A stretch of DNA of 64,000 nt from Adiantum capillus-veneris (GCA_014529385.2 CM043954.1:3294501-3358500); one strand, 5' to 3'; shown: positions 25,091 to 38,253, numbered from the stretch's first letter. Numbers and translations are program-made. Notes: a model not told the origin generated them from the letters alone.

Positions 25091-25960
25091 TTGAAGAGAA
25101 AAGCAATAATGTGGCCAATCCCAAAAATTGTGCCAGTTAATATGCTTCATGTTCAAGCCCTTCATTTCAATCAGGCCTTAGTAGAAGATGAGGTAGAGAT
25201 AAATTATGAACGATTGGATGGTCTTGACATGAGGATTACAATGACTTTGAAGGATGGAGCTAAAGTGAAGGCATTGGCAGATACATGTGTCAAGATATAT
25301 ACAGTACGTTATTCCACTTATAGAAAGACAACCACCCAACCCTTGGAGTAATGCAAAGATGAAGAGAAAGCATGCCATAAAGAATTTACTCCAACATTGG
25401 GAATGATCAACCTCAATATCTTTCTGCATGGATTCCCCACCCAGACACGTCTACCTGCATTACAGATGAACACAAGAATGAAGACATGGTACTAGGAGTT
25501 TTGTGGATGCAAAGATATAAAGCTATACAATATTGGGATTCCAAAGTCTTGGAACTTACATTCAAAGGTAGATAGTTGAAGGTACCATTTTCGTATAGCA
25601 AGGAAGAACGAAAAGCAGACCTACATGCTTCAAAGTCGGCCAGACAAAGTCTAAGCACACAACACCTATGTCAATGGCTAAGCACAAGATCTATCCTTAT
25701 ACCACAGGCATGCAAAGAACCATGCAAGATTGGGTAACAAAAGCTCAACTTCAAATAAATCCGAAGCAAATTTGGGTGCCTAAGGAACAAGCAAAGTATA
25801 AGTAGAGTACCTACCAACCACAACAAACAACCATGAAACCACGGAGAAAAATGAAAATACAACATGGATGACCGATTCGGTGTTGCTGCCAAAGAGTAGG
25901 CCAGAAGCACATACACCCAACAAGATAGATTATAAATGGGTGCTAAAGCTTTAACAATCA
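25091..25960 (+). pseudogene. Retropepsin-like fragment followed by an IWVP-motif region
   Basis: The first frame (25091-25351) contains MTLKDGAKVKALADTC, which resembles the start of a retroviral-type protease (ALVDTGA) with Cys for the active-site Gly. A second frame at about 25470-25575 reads EDMVLGVLWMQRYKAIQYW and LELTFKG, like the 'DIILGxxWL' end of retropepsins. At 25735-25800 QIWVPKEQAKYK occurs, then a stop and YQPQQ. The last part parallels 55303-55400 (QIWVP, then RYQPRQ). Such an IWVPK linker is also known between the zinc finger and protease of some plant retrotransposons. Multiple stops; no function claimed. Confidence 0.55.
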
Positions 25961-28048
25961 CCAATCTAGTCAACGGTGCAACAACCAATCTCTCAATAGA
26001 TTGATCAAATAGGCAAAGTGGTTGTTTGCAAAGGAGTATTAAAGAATCAATGCAACTGATTCAAGATCTTATTTTCAAATTATTTTCAAGATCTTATTTT
26101 CAAAACCCTTGAGAAATCCGCTCAAGACCCTCCTCTTGCACAATGTACTGTTTTGCAATGCATTGACATCACAAGCATGATAGAGACAATCAGGGCTATG
26201 CATAGACACAACTTATCAACCCATGCATGACACTACCCGAGCTACACAATGTTGTCCCATAGAAATGCAATTAGGATGGGGGGAGGCATTTCGAAAGTGG
26301 ACCCAAGAATATGAAATTTGCTAGAAAAATGGCAATGTTTGCAGTGTTTGTATGTTAAACGTGCGATCTTTTTGCAACATCCATTAAAAATGCCCTTCTA
26401 AGTAAAGAGAACATGGAAAATGTGATATGATAACCCCTAGGTGTGCATACATAATGTAAATATCATTCAAAAAGTTTTTTTTCCGCAAATTTCAATCTTT
26501 TGTGTGTGTTTTGGTTTAAAAAAGTGATCAAAATGGAGCAATCCATAAAAATATGGCCAAGTACAATATATATGTATGTTTTGGTAATTTTTGGATTGGA
26601 TTTCTATTTTCTGATTGGTATTGTAATTTTATTTTGATTTTTCAAAAAAAGGTTTAAAATAAATAAATAAATATCAAACAGGCTCAAATTGATGAATGAA
26701 AGATGTGACAAGAATCAAGAAGCCATGTTGAACATGCATATCAAATTTTGTTCAATTTTGACAATGGTGATGGGAGGCCTAAATTAGGCCTACGTAGCAT
26801 GATTCTGCAAAATCTTTAGAAATGGGACGATCAAAATCCAAATAGAGAAATTTTTGAAGGGAAATTGTACTATGTGATCTAGTAGGACTAACTAGGGGGT
26901 ATGAGAGAAAGTGAGTAGGGAAGTCCAGGTATGTATAGTCCCTAGTGACTTTTGGAGGAGAGCTACATAGTGTTGCACGAAACCTGAGGGGTGACTTCCT
27001 AACCTACTAATGGGCATGTTTAAATGCATATATGTTTTTGGGATAGCTTAGAAAAACCCTAGGTTAGCAAAACAATCCCAAGAAAAGACATTGTAGCAGC
27101 TAGCCCAGTATATCAAAGCTGACCAAACTTGAAGGGGGCCATAGCATAGGCATATAGAACATCCCACAAGCTTAGATGTCCATTTGGCAGGGGGTCTATA
27201 GATAATAAAGTCAAATTTTGACTTTGCAAGAGCCTCCCACATGGAGGTTATAACCAATGTACCTCATTGGGAATGAAAGAAAACACCATTTGGTAACAAT
27301 GGAAATACAAATGGATTGGAGGGCCACAAAGCATCATTTTTTATCTACAACCACAAATCTACTCCAAATGGGATCAAACTTGGCACAGCAGATTCCTACA
27401 ACTTTGGGGCCATGCTCATTATCTTTTGATTCAAGAAAGTGACCACCACCAGGAGTCAAGGGTAAAACCACCAAAGTCAAAGTACCAAGTGGGAAAAACA
27501 GCTCAAAGGCACCAAAACAAGTTCAAAGAGGAGCTAAGGATTACTTACTAGACCTATAGGACAAGTGCATGTCATTCAAAGTTCAATTCCAAAAATATTT
27601 GCAAAGTCAAATTGACCCCCTTTTTTTCAAATCTTGTCACCATTGACTTTAGCATGTTATCACAAGTCTACACATCAGCTTTAGAAGAAACTGATCATCC
27701 TATGAATGTGCACGAATAGTTAGTCATTTTCACAAGCTTTCCAAAGCAAAACAAATGATCTTAACCTAGCATTCATGCATCCAAATTTTCCCAAAAGCCA
27801 AATCCTACTTATTTTTAATGCCTACAACCCCTATGCCTTACGTAGTAAGTGTGCTTATTATCTTAAAAGTAAACTTTTTGTCAGATCTAATTTTTGGTGA
27901 TTGCATTTTTTTAAATGGCTTTTAGTAGTAATGTTTTGACTCAAAACTTGAGTTTGAATCATCTTAGCGCAAATGGGGCATCACAAGGAATTTCCACTCT
28001 AAAATGTACTTATAATATGACATCTCCTTTGTATTGACGCCAGGATCA
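25961..28048. other. No recognisable gene
   Basis: About 2.1 kb of AT-rich sequence. A 25-bp direct duplication containing 'caagatcttattttcaaa' sits at 26063-26107. Nothing else stands out on either strand. Confidence 0.5.
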
Positions 28049-28906
28049 ATGCAAGGTTCGCCAACCACACCCAAGAAAAATATCGTGAAGCAAAAGATGC
28101 ACGAACTACCACCATAACAACTAGAAGAAGAATCCATACAAGTGGCCAAGAAGACATATGCTGGAGAATCTCAATTGGAAAAGCACAATGTGGCCATCTT
28201 CCATGGCAGGTTTAGAATTGCAGATAGCCAGGTAATGGAGTTGCAGATGCTTTCAAAAGAAATATATGATGTGGCCCAAAATCCAAAAGTCAGAGAATCA
28301 CATCATAAGCTTAGGCTATTACATTTCTATCAAATGGAGCCCTACGCAGTTGATCTACAACGAGCTTATGAGCTGCTCAGCTCTATCTAAGAGGATGGCA
28401 TGACAAGAATCATTGATTCCATAGGCCAAGCCACCAAGGTTAGTGTCACAAAGGATATAGTGTTAAAAGCACTTAAGTTTCCAACCAAAGGGGAATCCAT
28501 GAGGTCTAAATAAAAGAAGAGGACACATATTTTCACAAGGGACATTGACACAATTACTTTCCAAGGTATGATCCATAAGGCATCCATCGTTGAAGACCCC
28601 ACCCACTTCTTCCATTAGCATTTCCACTTCTCAACAAAGAGACCACCGACGTACACATGCTCAAATCATGCAGTGGCATCCACTTTCACCACTGCTCTAA
28701 AGACAAAGCTGCCAATGCTGATAGACCATGCATCATATGTGCTTAACACTCTCTCAAGCACGAAGAAGACAAATGACATCACCTACTTAGGAGCTCCTAA
28801 AGTTCTTACAAGGATTTCATACCTTGCAATGGGGATGGCCAATAACCTACTTCTATACCTGATCAAAATGCATGGCTTGATAGCTGGAGTAAAGAATGAA
28901 GAGTAG
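28049..28906 (+). pseudogene. Decayed transposon-associated ORF (plant transposon-protein-like), three in-frame stops
   Basis: A single frame from ATG at 28049 stays readable to 28906, interrupted by stops (one before position 28142 and others near 28388, 28511 and 28616). Recognisable blocks are HKLRLLHFYQMEPYAVDLQR, AYELLSSI and EDGMTRIIDSIGQATKV, later HASYVLNTLSSTKKTND and YLGAPKVLTRISYL. I recall similar blocks in uncharacterised plant proteins annotated as 'putative plant transposon protein', usually next to gypsy elements. This is memory-based and unverified. No catalytic motif is visible. Conservation of frame despite few stops suggests fairly recent loss. Confidence 0.5.
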
Positions 28907-30609
28907 GAGGAATAAGAACAAAAAAATGTTTGGTGTTTATGGTTGGACATTTTGGTCAGGGTTAAGCCTCCAACCAATGAGAGTAAAGCCAAAAATTCTA
29001 GAGAACTAAAGGGTGGGCAGGGACACATTACAAAGGGAATATATTTTCTTTAATTATTTGTTCTAACAAATTAAATGTGAGAAGATAAAGTAATAAAGAT
29101 TTGTAAAACACTAACAAATGAGCAAGAGAAAGTAGTCACCTCCCTCTCTTTTGAGAGTCATAAAACGATTTCAAATTTGATGGTGTGGTGTAGTACATCC
29201 GTTGTTGTGGGAGACTACCATTCCAAGAGCTTGGCCTTTGTATTAAAGTTCCGTTCTAGACTTTGTAGCCAAAACAATGTACTTGTGAAGAGCTCCTTAC
29301 TTCAGGTTAGGTCCTTGAAATGAGTATTTTTTATAAATATAGAGAATAGAGAGAGGTGTGGGTTTGGGAAACATCGACAATTGGTAGCAATGGCGAGGGC
29401 AAGAGATGGCGGCAATGGGGGTTTTACAGTGGCCGTGTAGCAGCATAGGGTTGACTAACAATAGCAAACCAGAGGACTACTATGGCCATGAGCAGGACCT
29501 CGGTCTATAGTCACAAAATAACCACCTAACACCTATCAACCTAACAAGTAATTATTTATAGTGGTCCAATTTGAATATATAGATAAGAATTAAGTTAAAG
29601 ACAATATCATCCCCTAAAATGTCATACTTAAAATTTATTAGTTAAGCAACTATCCATAGTGTATGTGAAGCATATTAGATGGGGAAAAAATCTCTCTAAA
29701 ACATTATAACCTAGCCAAAGGTCATTACTCCTTTTGTAGAAGAGAAGCATAATATTGTTCTTTTAAGCCACTCAACAAGCCTTTCATCAATTGACACCCC
29801 CATATATTTCCATCTAGCAAACCTTCCTATTTTTTACCCATTGTTGGTAAAATAGACTTTGTTTTGTCAAGCCCTTTATCCATATTCAACTAACTAGTAT
29901 CTTGTATTTTTTTGAAATATTTTTTGAAAGAAACCAAAAGATATTTATAGTTTGTATGATTCTATATACCATAGTATAGCTTTCTACAAAAGACCTACAT
30001 AAACAAAAGGTCATCGCTCCTTTTGATGTTCATAAACAAAAGGTCATCGCTCCTTTTGATGTTCAGTAACTACTTTGTATTCTTTTTAGATACTCATACA
30101 CCAATGTTTTGATTGTTTCTAAATCTATATAGAAGCAAAAAATAACTTGCCTATTAATAAAACCTTCACTATGTTCGGTAACTACTTTGCATTCTTATTC
30201 TTTTTAGATGCTCATACACCAATGTTTTGATTCTTTCTAAATCTATATAGAAGCAAAAAATAACTTGCCTATTAAGAAAACCTTCACTGTAGTATTATAT
30301 ACCTGAGGCATTAAGTTGGGACTTATTTCTCCAAGTCACCATCATGTAGCTAGCATCATTCTACTTTTACTAAGTGAACTTCATGCTTTCCTATTGTTTG
30401 AGCTTGCCTTGGCTGTTTTCTTGAAACCATCTAGGTACATTGTGTATAGACTTTGTCTATAAGATGTCCGTGGAGTCAAAATTCAATTCTGGTATGTGGC
30501 AAAAACCTAGATTATTTACTTGGGACCCCCTCGACCCCTGCCAAATGTTCATCCAATGATATGGATAAGATGTAAAAAAATGATGCACTAGACAACCTTG
30601 AATACTTAG
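28907..30609. other. No recognisable gene; AT-rich with local duplications
   Basis: Both strands lack plausible frames. Tandem duplications at 29998-30290 are listed separately. Confidence 0.5.
29998..30290. repeat. Two nested tandem duplications
   Basis: A 33-bp unit with 'aggtcatcgctccttttgat' is present twice at about 29998-30063. Directly after it a ~115-bp unit is present twice (30064-30172 and 30173-30290), each with 'ctcatacaccaatgttttga' and 'atctatatagaagcaaaaaa'. Confidence 0.9.
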
Positions 30610-30867
30610 GTAAGCATGAATGGTTTCACTAACCAGAAAACTTTCCTGGGATTTTACTTGAAGAGTGCGTGTATGCGGATAAGTGCGGGCGTAGTGCGGT
30701 GTGTGTATGGGAAGGAGAGAAGGAGAGAGTACACAATGTGTGGGCGGAGCAAGACTCTAGTATCAGCTGCCCCTTATTCTTTGTATATGTACACAAGAAT
30801 AAGGTATCAGTGGGCGAGCGCCCATAGCCCGGCGATCGTGCAAGGCACAGATGCCTATGCCTCAACA
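30610..30867 (-). repeat. Probable Copia LTR with poly(A)-region hairpin
   Basis: On the minus strand the LTR would start TGTTGAGGCATAGGC (30867 downward), directly after AAGTGGGATAT, the usual Copia polypurine/LTR junction. Inside, 30772-30781 (CCTTATTCTT) and 30795-30804 (AAGAATAAGG) form a perfect 10-bp hairpin stem. The far end near 30610 is a guess. Confidence 0.55.
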
Positions 30868-31059
30868 ATATCCCACTTAAAAGTGAATGTGCAGATAAGT
30901 GGGTCCTACTGGCTAAACTACTAGTATATACAATAAACAGGTGAGAGACTCTCTCAACCTACACCCACTGGCTCCCTTAGTCGATCTACATGCAGTCGTA
31001 TTAGCTCTCGTGGTAGGCGAGCGTGCGTACCCACACTAGAGCCTGCATGTAAATCTCAG

Positions 31060-32290
31060 AGACTACTTTGTATGGTCAGCAAAACTCCACTATGCATCAT
31101 GCTAGTGTCAGTCATCGCACAACTGACAATCCCTGTTGCAAATGCTCCCACTGTAGCTGCTAGGTCAGGCCTTGACACTGACAGGTTGTACATGAGATGC
31201 TCGATCATTGACAAAATTTGTGAAACCTGGCTGTACTTGCCTCCCCCATGCTATATGCATACTCTGCATCATCAGAACTAGCTGTCACAAATGGATGTGT
31301 CGACTCTAACTCCTTGAGTACCACCTCCCCCTTATCCATAGGGACTCGAGGTGTGTGTCCTGATATCACCTCATCAGTCTCTAGCATGAGCATATCACAA
31401 AACTCCATAGTTGTCATCTCTACATGTGCCTCTAGGGAGCAAACCTGCTCTACCTCTACCTCTATAGACTCTAATAACACCTCTTGTGTCTCACTAGAGC
31501 ACTGCCACTCTATCTTTGTCTCTGCAAATTCCACTCGCATAACTAAATGCTCTATCTCGTGAGCATGGTGGAGCTCAACTATGAAGGAAACACGTTTTTT
31601 CTCTCATTCAAAGCATTCCAGCAACAAAATTGATACTATGTCGTCTCGTACCTCAGACACATTCATAGGATATACCAAGCCATTGCAGGCTCCTCTTGAA
31701 ATCACCAATGAAGTGCAATGCATCTAAAAAGACTCCTCTCTAAGAAGTGTCTGACAACCAAAATTTTCTACCTGTCTCACTAAAATCAAACTTTGTCTCA
31801 ACTGAGGAACATAGCGCACATGTTGTAGCGTACATGATGGACCACAAGGCAAAGACAAACAAATGTCTCCTTCACCCTCTATGTCAAAAGATAAACCATC
31901 GGCCAAGCGCACACAACCAATTCTCTCACCAGAAAATGTGATGAACCACTCACGACATGGTGTGATGTGGAAAGCACGTTCGCTATCTAGTAACGATTGT
32001 GGAGAAAGTGTGCTATCCATAGATATATCTGCAAGAGCTACACTCGAGAAAAGCATGACATCATCACTGGAATAGATTGCACTGGAACTGTCTCTCTAAC
32101 ATGTGTCAAAGACGTATCTGCATCACGCATACATCTCCACTGTTGTCTCGTACTTCTGAAACAACGGTGCCTAATGTGACCTGTGTGAACAAAATGCCAA
32201 CATTGTATGTATAGACAAGAACGAGACCGCAGTCTCTCACTGTCGCACATGTCTGCTGCCATAAGTGAATGCCAAAATGGCAACAAAGTG
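31060..32290 (-). pseudogene. Ty1/copia relic 1: zinc knuckle, protease, linker, RT end
   Basis: In the minus sense: degenerate knuckle CWHFVHTGHIRHRC (second Cys is Phe, about 32150-32195), then protease region SLLDSERAFHITPCREWF (about 31950-32005) where DSERA stands for the active-site DSGA, then RYVPQLRQSLILVRQVE. A linker at 31205-31540 (GHTPRVPMDKGEV) precedes a short RT/RNase H junction piece LSVSRPDLAATVGAFATG (31145-31200). Integrase and the RT palm are missing. The order fits one element shortened by internal deletions. Confidence 0.75.
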
Positions 32291-32944
32291 GAAGATCACT
32301 CGACCAATACACAATATTGAAAACCATTACCAATAGCATCAAAATAGATGATTGCATATGCATAAAATAGCTCCACAATGTGCTATCTACAAGCATAAAC
32401 TGGGACAAACAGCTCAACCAAGCGTAAAGCGCATAACCATATATGCAAGTAGAGAGCAAACTACCTCAAAATGCATCCCACAAGAGAAACTGCGAGTAAA
32501 AACCTGTGATTTGTGTGGCTTTCTATCTGTAGCCACACAAGCATACGCAATCCACACTCCTTTGAGAGTGGGTACAAGAACAACAAGTTGTGTCCAAGCT
32601 GACAAAACCTGTCAAAAGTGGGAGTCCAACTTGACCACTAAAGTCTCCCAAAGAGGACTCTAAACCATAAACCATAACAGTACTCAATGCCAATGAGTAG
32701 AAATGCCAAAATGGATCCACAATCTTGCATACAATGGAAATCCACACTCAATGTACATCCACGGAGTGGGTGTGCATAAACAAGTGCCACAAGAGTTGCA
32801 ATCCAAAAACCTAATCAATGTGAAAACAATGCTCTCAAGAGAGCTCACTGGCACTCAAAAGTGCTCGCCAAAATGCATGTATAATGGTAATCCACAATGC
32901 AACATAACCATATGCAAACCCATTTGCAAAGACCATGAATCCAA
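32291..32944. other. Spacer between two Copia relics
   Basis: No gene recognised. Short similar phrases recur ('atgccaaaatggatccacaa', 'gccaaaatgcatgtataatg', 'tggcaatccacaatgc'-like), suggesting degenerate tandem sequence or LTR remains. Confidence 0.4.
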
Positions 32945-35899
32945 GCTCAAAATCACGGCCAAGTATCCTGTGAAAGCCTGTGAAATAAGCTCCACATTTG
33001 TGCTCCAAAAATCGTGTATGTCAAGAGACCGCTTTGATGGTGTGTAAACGCCTTCGTACTTTGTTTCCCAACACCCAAATTAGCCAAAAGACGTCTGAGC
33101 CACACACTCAATCGTAGCTGTGAAGACTGCCTTGTACTCAGGCTCACAACTTGAAGTTGCCACAGTAGTTTGCTTCTTGCTCAACCATGATATGCATGAA
33201 CTTCCGAGCATGAAACAAAAACCACTTGTGGCCACTCGTGTGTCAAAACAACTAGCCCAATCTGAGTGCAAAAAAGCTTGTAAATCTGGCGGCAATGATC
33301 CCCCCTTGGGATAAAACAAGCAAATATGTAAAGTGCCACTCAAGTAGCAAAAAATACTCTTGATAGCCTGCCAATTCTTAGACCCTGGGCTATGTGTGAA
33401 TCTGCTGACCTATGAGGCTGCAAACTGAATATCCGGCCTTGTGTTGCATACATAAATAAGGCAGCCAAGAATAGTTTGGTAAAGAGTGACAAGATCACCA
33501 ACATCATGAATACTCAACTTAAAACCTGTTTCCATGGGAGTGAAAATAAATTTGCAATCCTCAAGTCCAAACTTACATAGCAATGTCCATATGTAACTTG
33601 TCTGACACAAGGCAATACCACCATCAAATTGCTTAAACTGTATACCCAAGTAAAGATGCAATAGTCCCAAATATTTTATCTTGAAAATCATTCAAATCAG
33701 CCTTAAATTCATCAATATGTCTCCCATTTGGTCCAGTGATCAGCAAATCATCCACACAAAGAACGACAATGAGAAGTACATCTTCCTCACACTTTACATA
33801 CAATGTGCTTTCTGCTGACAGTTACGAAAGCTTCATTTGAAATAAGTGTTAGCCTTCTCATACCAAGCATGAGGAGATTTCTACAACCCATACAAAGATT
33901 TCTTACATTTGTACACTTTATCTTCAAGCCCTTTAATGACAAAACCGCAAGCCTGCATTACATAAATATGTCACCATTCAAGAAAGCAGTAACAATATCT
34001 GACACATGTACATCTCAACCAAAATGAGATGCTAATGCACATAGAAAATGCACAATAGTCATACAACAAGTGGGAGCAAAAGTCTCTTCATAATCTATGC
34101 ATGTTTGTTGTGCATAACCCTTTGCAATAATTTGAGCCTTGTAGCGATCAATCTCACCATCCAGCTTGCGTTTTAACTTGTAACCCACTTTGTACCAATG
34201 GCCTTTTTGCTAGGAGGCAAATCACATAACGTTCTAACTTCCACCACTGAAAAGAGGCAAAAAATTGTCATAAATGTCATGTAAGCTTACATTATTGTCT
34301 CTAGTACATGACATCAAAGGCTGAACAAAATCTTCCACAAACACAACATCCCATGAAACCAAGGTATTCTTTGTTTGCGGATGATACAAACTGTAACCTT
34401 TTCTTTCAGCATTGTAACCAAAAAAAATGCATTTGACGGCCTTATCATCCAATTTTTTGTGTTGTATTTGTGGCACCAAAGCATAAGCCAAACAACCAAA
34501 AATACGCATGTGCTCAATAGGAGGCTTTCTATCATGCCATGCTTCATATGGAATCATAGACTATAAAGCTTTTGTAGGACACCTATTAAGTACATAAGTG
34601 GCACACATGAGGCATCAAGCCAAAACAAATGCAGCAAAGCTTGACTTTTGACCATACATTGTGTCATTTCCTTAAATGACATGTTTTTCCTCTCAGCAAC
34701 ACCATTTTGCTGAGGCGTATACGACATTGTACATTGGTGTTATATTCCACAACTAGCCAAAAATGCATTAGATTCATGAGATATATACTCCCCCCACCCC
34801 CCCGGACTAAACAGAGGGTGCCCAACTATATTTTTGAGACATTTTTAGACATAAACAAAAATTGTTTGAAGCCCATAAAAACTTTGGAATTTGCTTTAAG
34901 TAGATACACTCATGCATGCCTGGAGTAGTCATCAACGAAAGTCATGAAGTGAAGGTAATTTCCCAAGGATGAAGTTTGCATGGGCTCACAAACATCATTA
35001 TGTGCAAGATGCAACCGATATGTGACCCTAACTGAACCATCCTTTGGAAACTTCGAACGCTACATCTTACCCAATATACAGTCTTCATAAAAATGTTTGA
35101 TAGATGCTTCAGGAGGCGGCAAAGAAGCAACCATACCAAATTTCTGGAAATGTAGCAAAGTGGAAAAATTCAGATGCCCAAAACATGCATGCCAAAGTTT
35201 TGTATCTAAAATAGCCTTAGAATCCACAACTGCATTTGCAAATTTTTGTCCACGCTTGTCATACAAAGTGAGCTTATACAACCCGCGACATAAAGTGCCA
35301 CATGCAACAATTTCATCACCGAAACTGAGATCATGTATTGTACAGCTGTCATCCACAAATTTGACTACAAGACCAAGTCTAGCAAGTGCAAATATAGACA
35401 AAAGATTCTTCTTGATCCCAAGTATATACAATGCATCAACAAGTGTGAAAGAAGTGCCATTTGCAACAGTAAGCACAACCTTTACAACTCCCTAAACTGG
35501 ATAAGAGGCATTGTTGGCACAAGTGACAGTATTCCCATGAGGGAGGGGACAAAGTGAAGAGAGGTAAACAAATCATGATGTGAGGTAATGTGCTCTGTAG
35601 CACCACTGTCATAATACCACACATGTGAATTTGCAGCGACTAACATGCATGCATCATGGACAATAGGATTATAAGTACACTCTGCACTAAAATCCCACTT
35701 TGCATCTACATCAACATCAAAATCTCCTCACATAGAACTCTACAATAGATGCACTTGTAGTGGACATTGTAGTTGATCCATCCTCTTTCTTCTTAGCCTG
35801 TTTTGCCTTCAATTTCAGACACTGCTTGATCAACTGATCATTAGCTTTACAATAATGGCAACGCATATTCTTTTTGTCCTTATCTAGAGTGATGGGCAT
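32945..35899 (-). pseudogene. Ty1/copia relic 2: nearly full gag-end to RNase H, many frameshifts
   Basis: Minus-sense order is complete from the gag end. Zinc knuckle NMRCHYCKANDQLIKQC (35810-35870, His replaced). Protease YYDSGATEHITSHHD (about 35570-35615). GAG-pre-integrase LWHACFGHLNFSTLL within 35060-35476. Integrase core FVDDYSRHAWVYLLK (about 34890-34935) and integrase end HMRIFGCLAYALVPQ in 34234-34557. RT: VSDIVTAFLNGD (first catalytic Asp, near 33960-34000), KSLYGL then a stop, LCVDDLLITGP (CVDD for YVDD, 33735-33770). RNase H: AFLHSDWASCFDTR and CEPEYKAV in 32953-33343. It lies in line with relic 1, same orientation. No LTR or PBS was found at the 35.9-kb end. Confidence 0.9.
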
Positions 35900-36382
35900 A
35901 TATACAATGCACGGGGGGGAAACCTCCTAATGAAGGAAAAAATGCCCCGACAGTCCTAGTGTGTTCACACACATCACCACTACATATATATGGTAACAAC
36001 ATGAACCAAACCAAAGGACAAGTGAGGGGGATGAAGGATCCCTCACCTTATATATAGAGGTGGAATGCTAGAGGAAATAGGAAGCCATCCTATCAAATCA
36101 ATATATCTACAAATGTCCACCAATATCCAAGCCAAGCCTTAAGTGTACGAGGCTAATCTCACCATCTAGACTAGAAATAACCCTACAAATAAGAGCTACT
36201 TCAATTATTTTATCCAACAATGGTCGAGTAGAATGGGATACCAATGGGGAAACCAAATAAAGCATGTCTAAAACGTAACCTTAAGAGGTACAAAGATCAC
36301 ATCATACCCATTAAATATAGGAAATGCCCCGCTATGCCAAATTATTCAGCCAATGTCATCTATTAATTATAAGGTACAAAAT
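35900..36382. other. No recognisable gene
   Basis: AT-rich spacer between Copia relic 2 and the palindrome. Confidence 0.5.
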
Positions 36383-37541
36383 ACTTCAATATCATACAAA
36401 ATTCTATAGTTTAATATACTTGTTTTATTACGTTCTCTCTTTCTTTTCTTTCTTGTAAGTGTTCCTCTTTACAGATATACCTAAGGGTCTGCTACACTCA
36501 AGCATTTTTCCAACAAGGGAGCATGATTTTGTTACTCGAATATGTAATGGAAGTGATATGGATTTGGTTTGGATTTGAAATTCGGTTTTTGGTCTGTGAT
36601 GAATTTTTTGTCGCATTTTATGAAATTGAGGACTTGAAATTTATGATAGTTGATTATTGAAGGATGACTGTGACCAATGATATCCTGATACATTAGGATA
36701 TGTTAGATACTGCTTATTCTCGTGGTATGGGATACTAAAATATGAAGTAAGTGCATACAAAAATGTGTTATACACAGAGGTTAATTTTTGATACATGATA
36801 TTTTTGACATAATTTATTCATTGTTTTTTACAAGTATGATTTACAGATTCTTAACTTAGTATACTAAGGATTCTATTTTCTGTTTGGTGCACACACGCAC
36901 GCGCACGCGTGCACACAATCCTACTAAGATTGTTTGCTGGGCCTACTTTTCTAAACCCTAAAATTTTAGGGTTTAGAAAAGTAGGCCCAGCAAAAATTCT
37001 TAGTAGGATTGTGTGCACGCGTGCGCGTGCGTGTGTGCAACAAACAAGAAACATAGAATCCTTAGTTACTAAGTTAAGAATCTGTAAATCATACTTGTTA
37101 AAAACAATGATTAAATTTATGTGTCAAAAATATCATGTATCAAAAATTAACTCTGTTATAACACATTTTTGTATGCACTTACTTCATATTTTAGTATCCC
37201 ATACCACGAGAATAAGCAGTATCTATCATATCCTAATGTATCAGGATATCATTGGTCACAGTCATCCTTCAATAATCAACTATCATAAATTTCAAGTCCA
37301 ATTTCATAAACATTGTCGACAAAAAATCATCACAGACCAAAACCGAATTCAAATCCAAATCCAAATCCATATCACTTCCATTACATATTCGAGTAACAAA
37401 ATCATGCTCCCTTGTTGGAAAAATGCTTGAGTGTAGACCCTTAGGTATATCTGTAAAGAGGATCACTTACAAGAAAGTAAAGAAAGAGAACGGTTATATA
37501 ACAAGTATATTAAACTATAGAATTTTTGTATAGATATTGTA
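36383..37541. repeat. Large spacer-free palindrome (two ~580-bp arms)
   Basis: The arms 36383-36963 and 36964-37541 are inverted copies that meet at the perfect centre CTAAACCCTAAAATTTTAGG (from 36951). Matching pairs include 'gtgcacacaatcctactaag' region left and 'aggattgtgtgcacgcgtgc' right, and outermost 'ttctatagtttaatatactt' left against 'aagtatattaaactatagaa' right. Small indels and substitutions distinguish the arms, so it is not a perfect copy. Frames inside (36428-36616, 36909-37430, 37269-37466) mirror each other and are not genes. It resembles a foldback element or inverted-repeat siRNA locus; no transposase or terminal duplication was seen. Confidence 0.92.
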
Positions 37542-37988
37542 AGAGGTGGTTCATATTGTGAAAATCTAGATAAAGAGGGAAACAAACTAAACACTAGGAT
37601 GATACATTATAGATGGCATTTGCGCATATAGATACATAAAGAAACTTGAGCCATCAAAAATTGACAAATAGTTATTTATTGCAGCTGATAGGTAGCAAAA
37701 AGCATAAGTGAACTTTGGACTATGCAAAAGGATAGCATGTTTATGGATATTTCATTATTTAAATGTTCTTTATGAGCTACAGTCACTTTATGTTCGGACT
37801 GACAGTTTGTAATCATTTTGAGCATTCAATAAATCTATAAATAAATACATGCAAGAGAAAAATGCTCACTCTTGCACGGGGGGAGACTGTACCCATAGCT
37901 TTGTGTTCATCTTCTCTCCTCTCGCCTCTCCTCTCTCCATGCTTGTGTAGCACTCCGCTCTAGGAGGTGCACTTTCACATGCTCTTTT

Positions 37989-37989
<1 letters not shown>

Positions 37990-38036
<47 letters not shown>
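37990..38036. repeat. (CT)n microsatellite
   Basis: About 23 CT units, in the left arm of the second inverted repeat. Confidence 0.97.
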
Positions 38037-38040
<4 letters not shown>

Positions 38041-38251
38041 GTGTATATCTTTGATTAAGTGCTGGTGTGATTCACCAGGTATACATTTTATCGTTTGTAG
38101 CGTGCTATTTGTGTATTTTACTCTGATACCATTGCAATATACCGGAGCATAGAGGGTCTCTCAAATATACAAGTATCATGCTATAGATTATAAAATCAAA
38201 AGATCTACATACCAAGCAAATCACACGAGCACATAATCAAAGCTATATATA

Positions 38252-38253
<2 letters not shown>

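Noticed and set aside
36951-36976. Telomere-like AAACCCTAAA / TTTAGGGTTT at the palindrome centre
   Set aside because: Only one unit in each orientation; not an interstitial telomere array.
36428-37466. Several frames of 60-173 codons inside the palindrome
   Set aside because: They mirror each other across the palindrome centre and show no protein motif.
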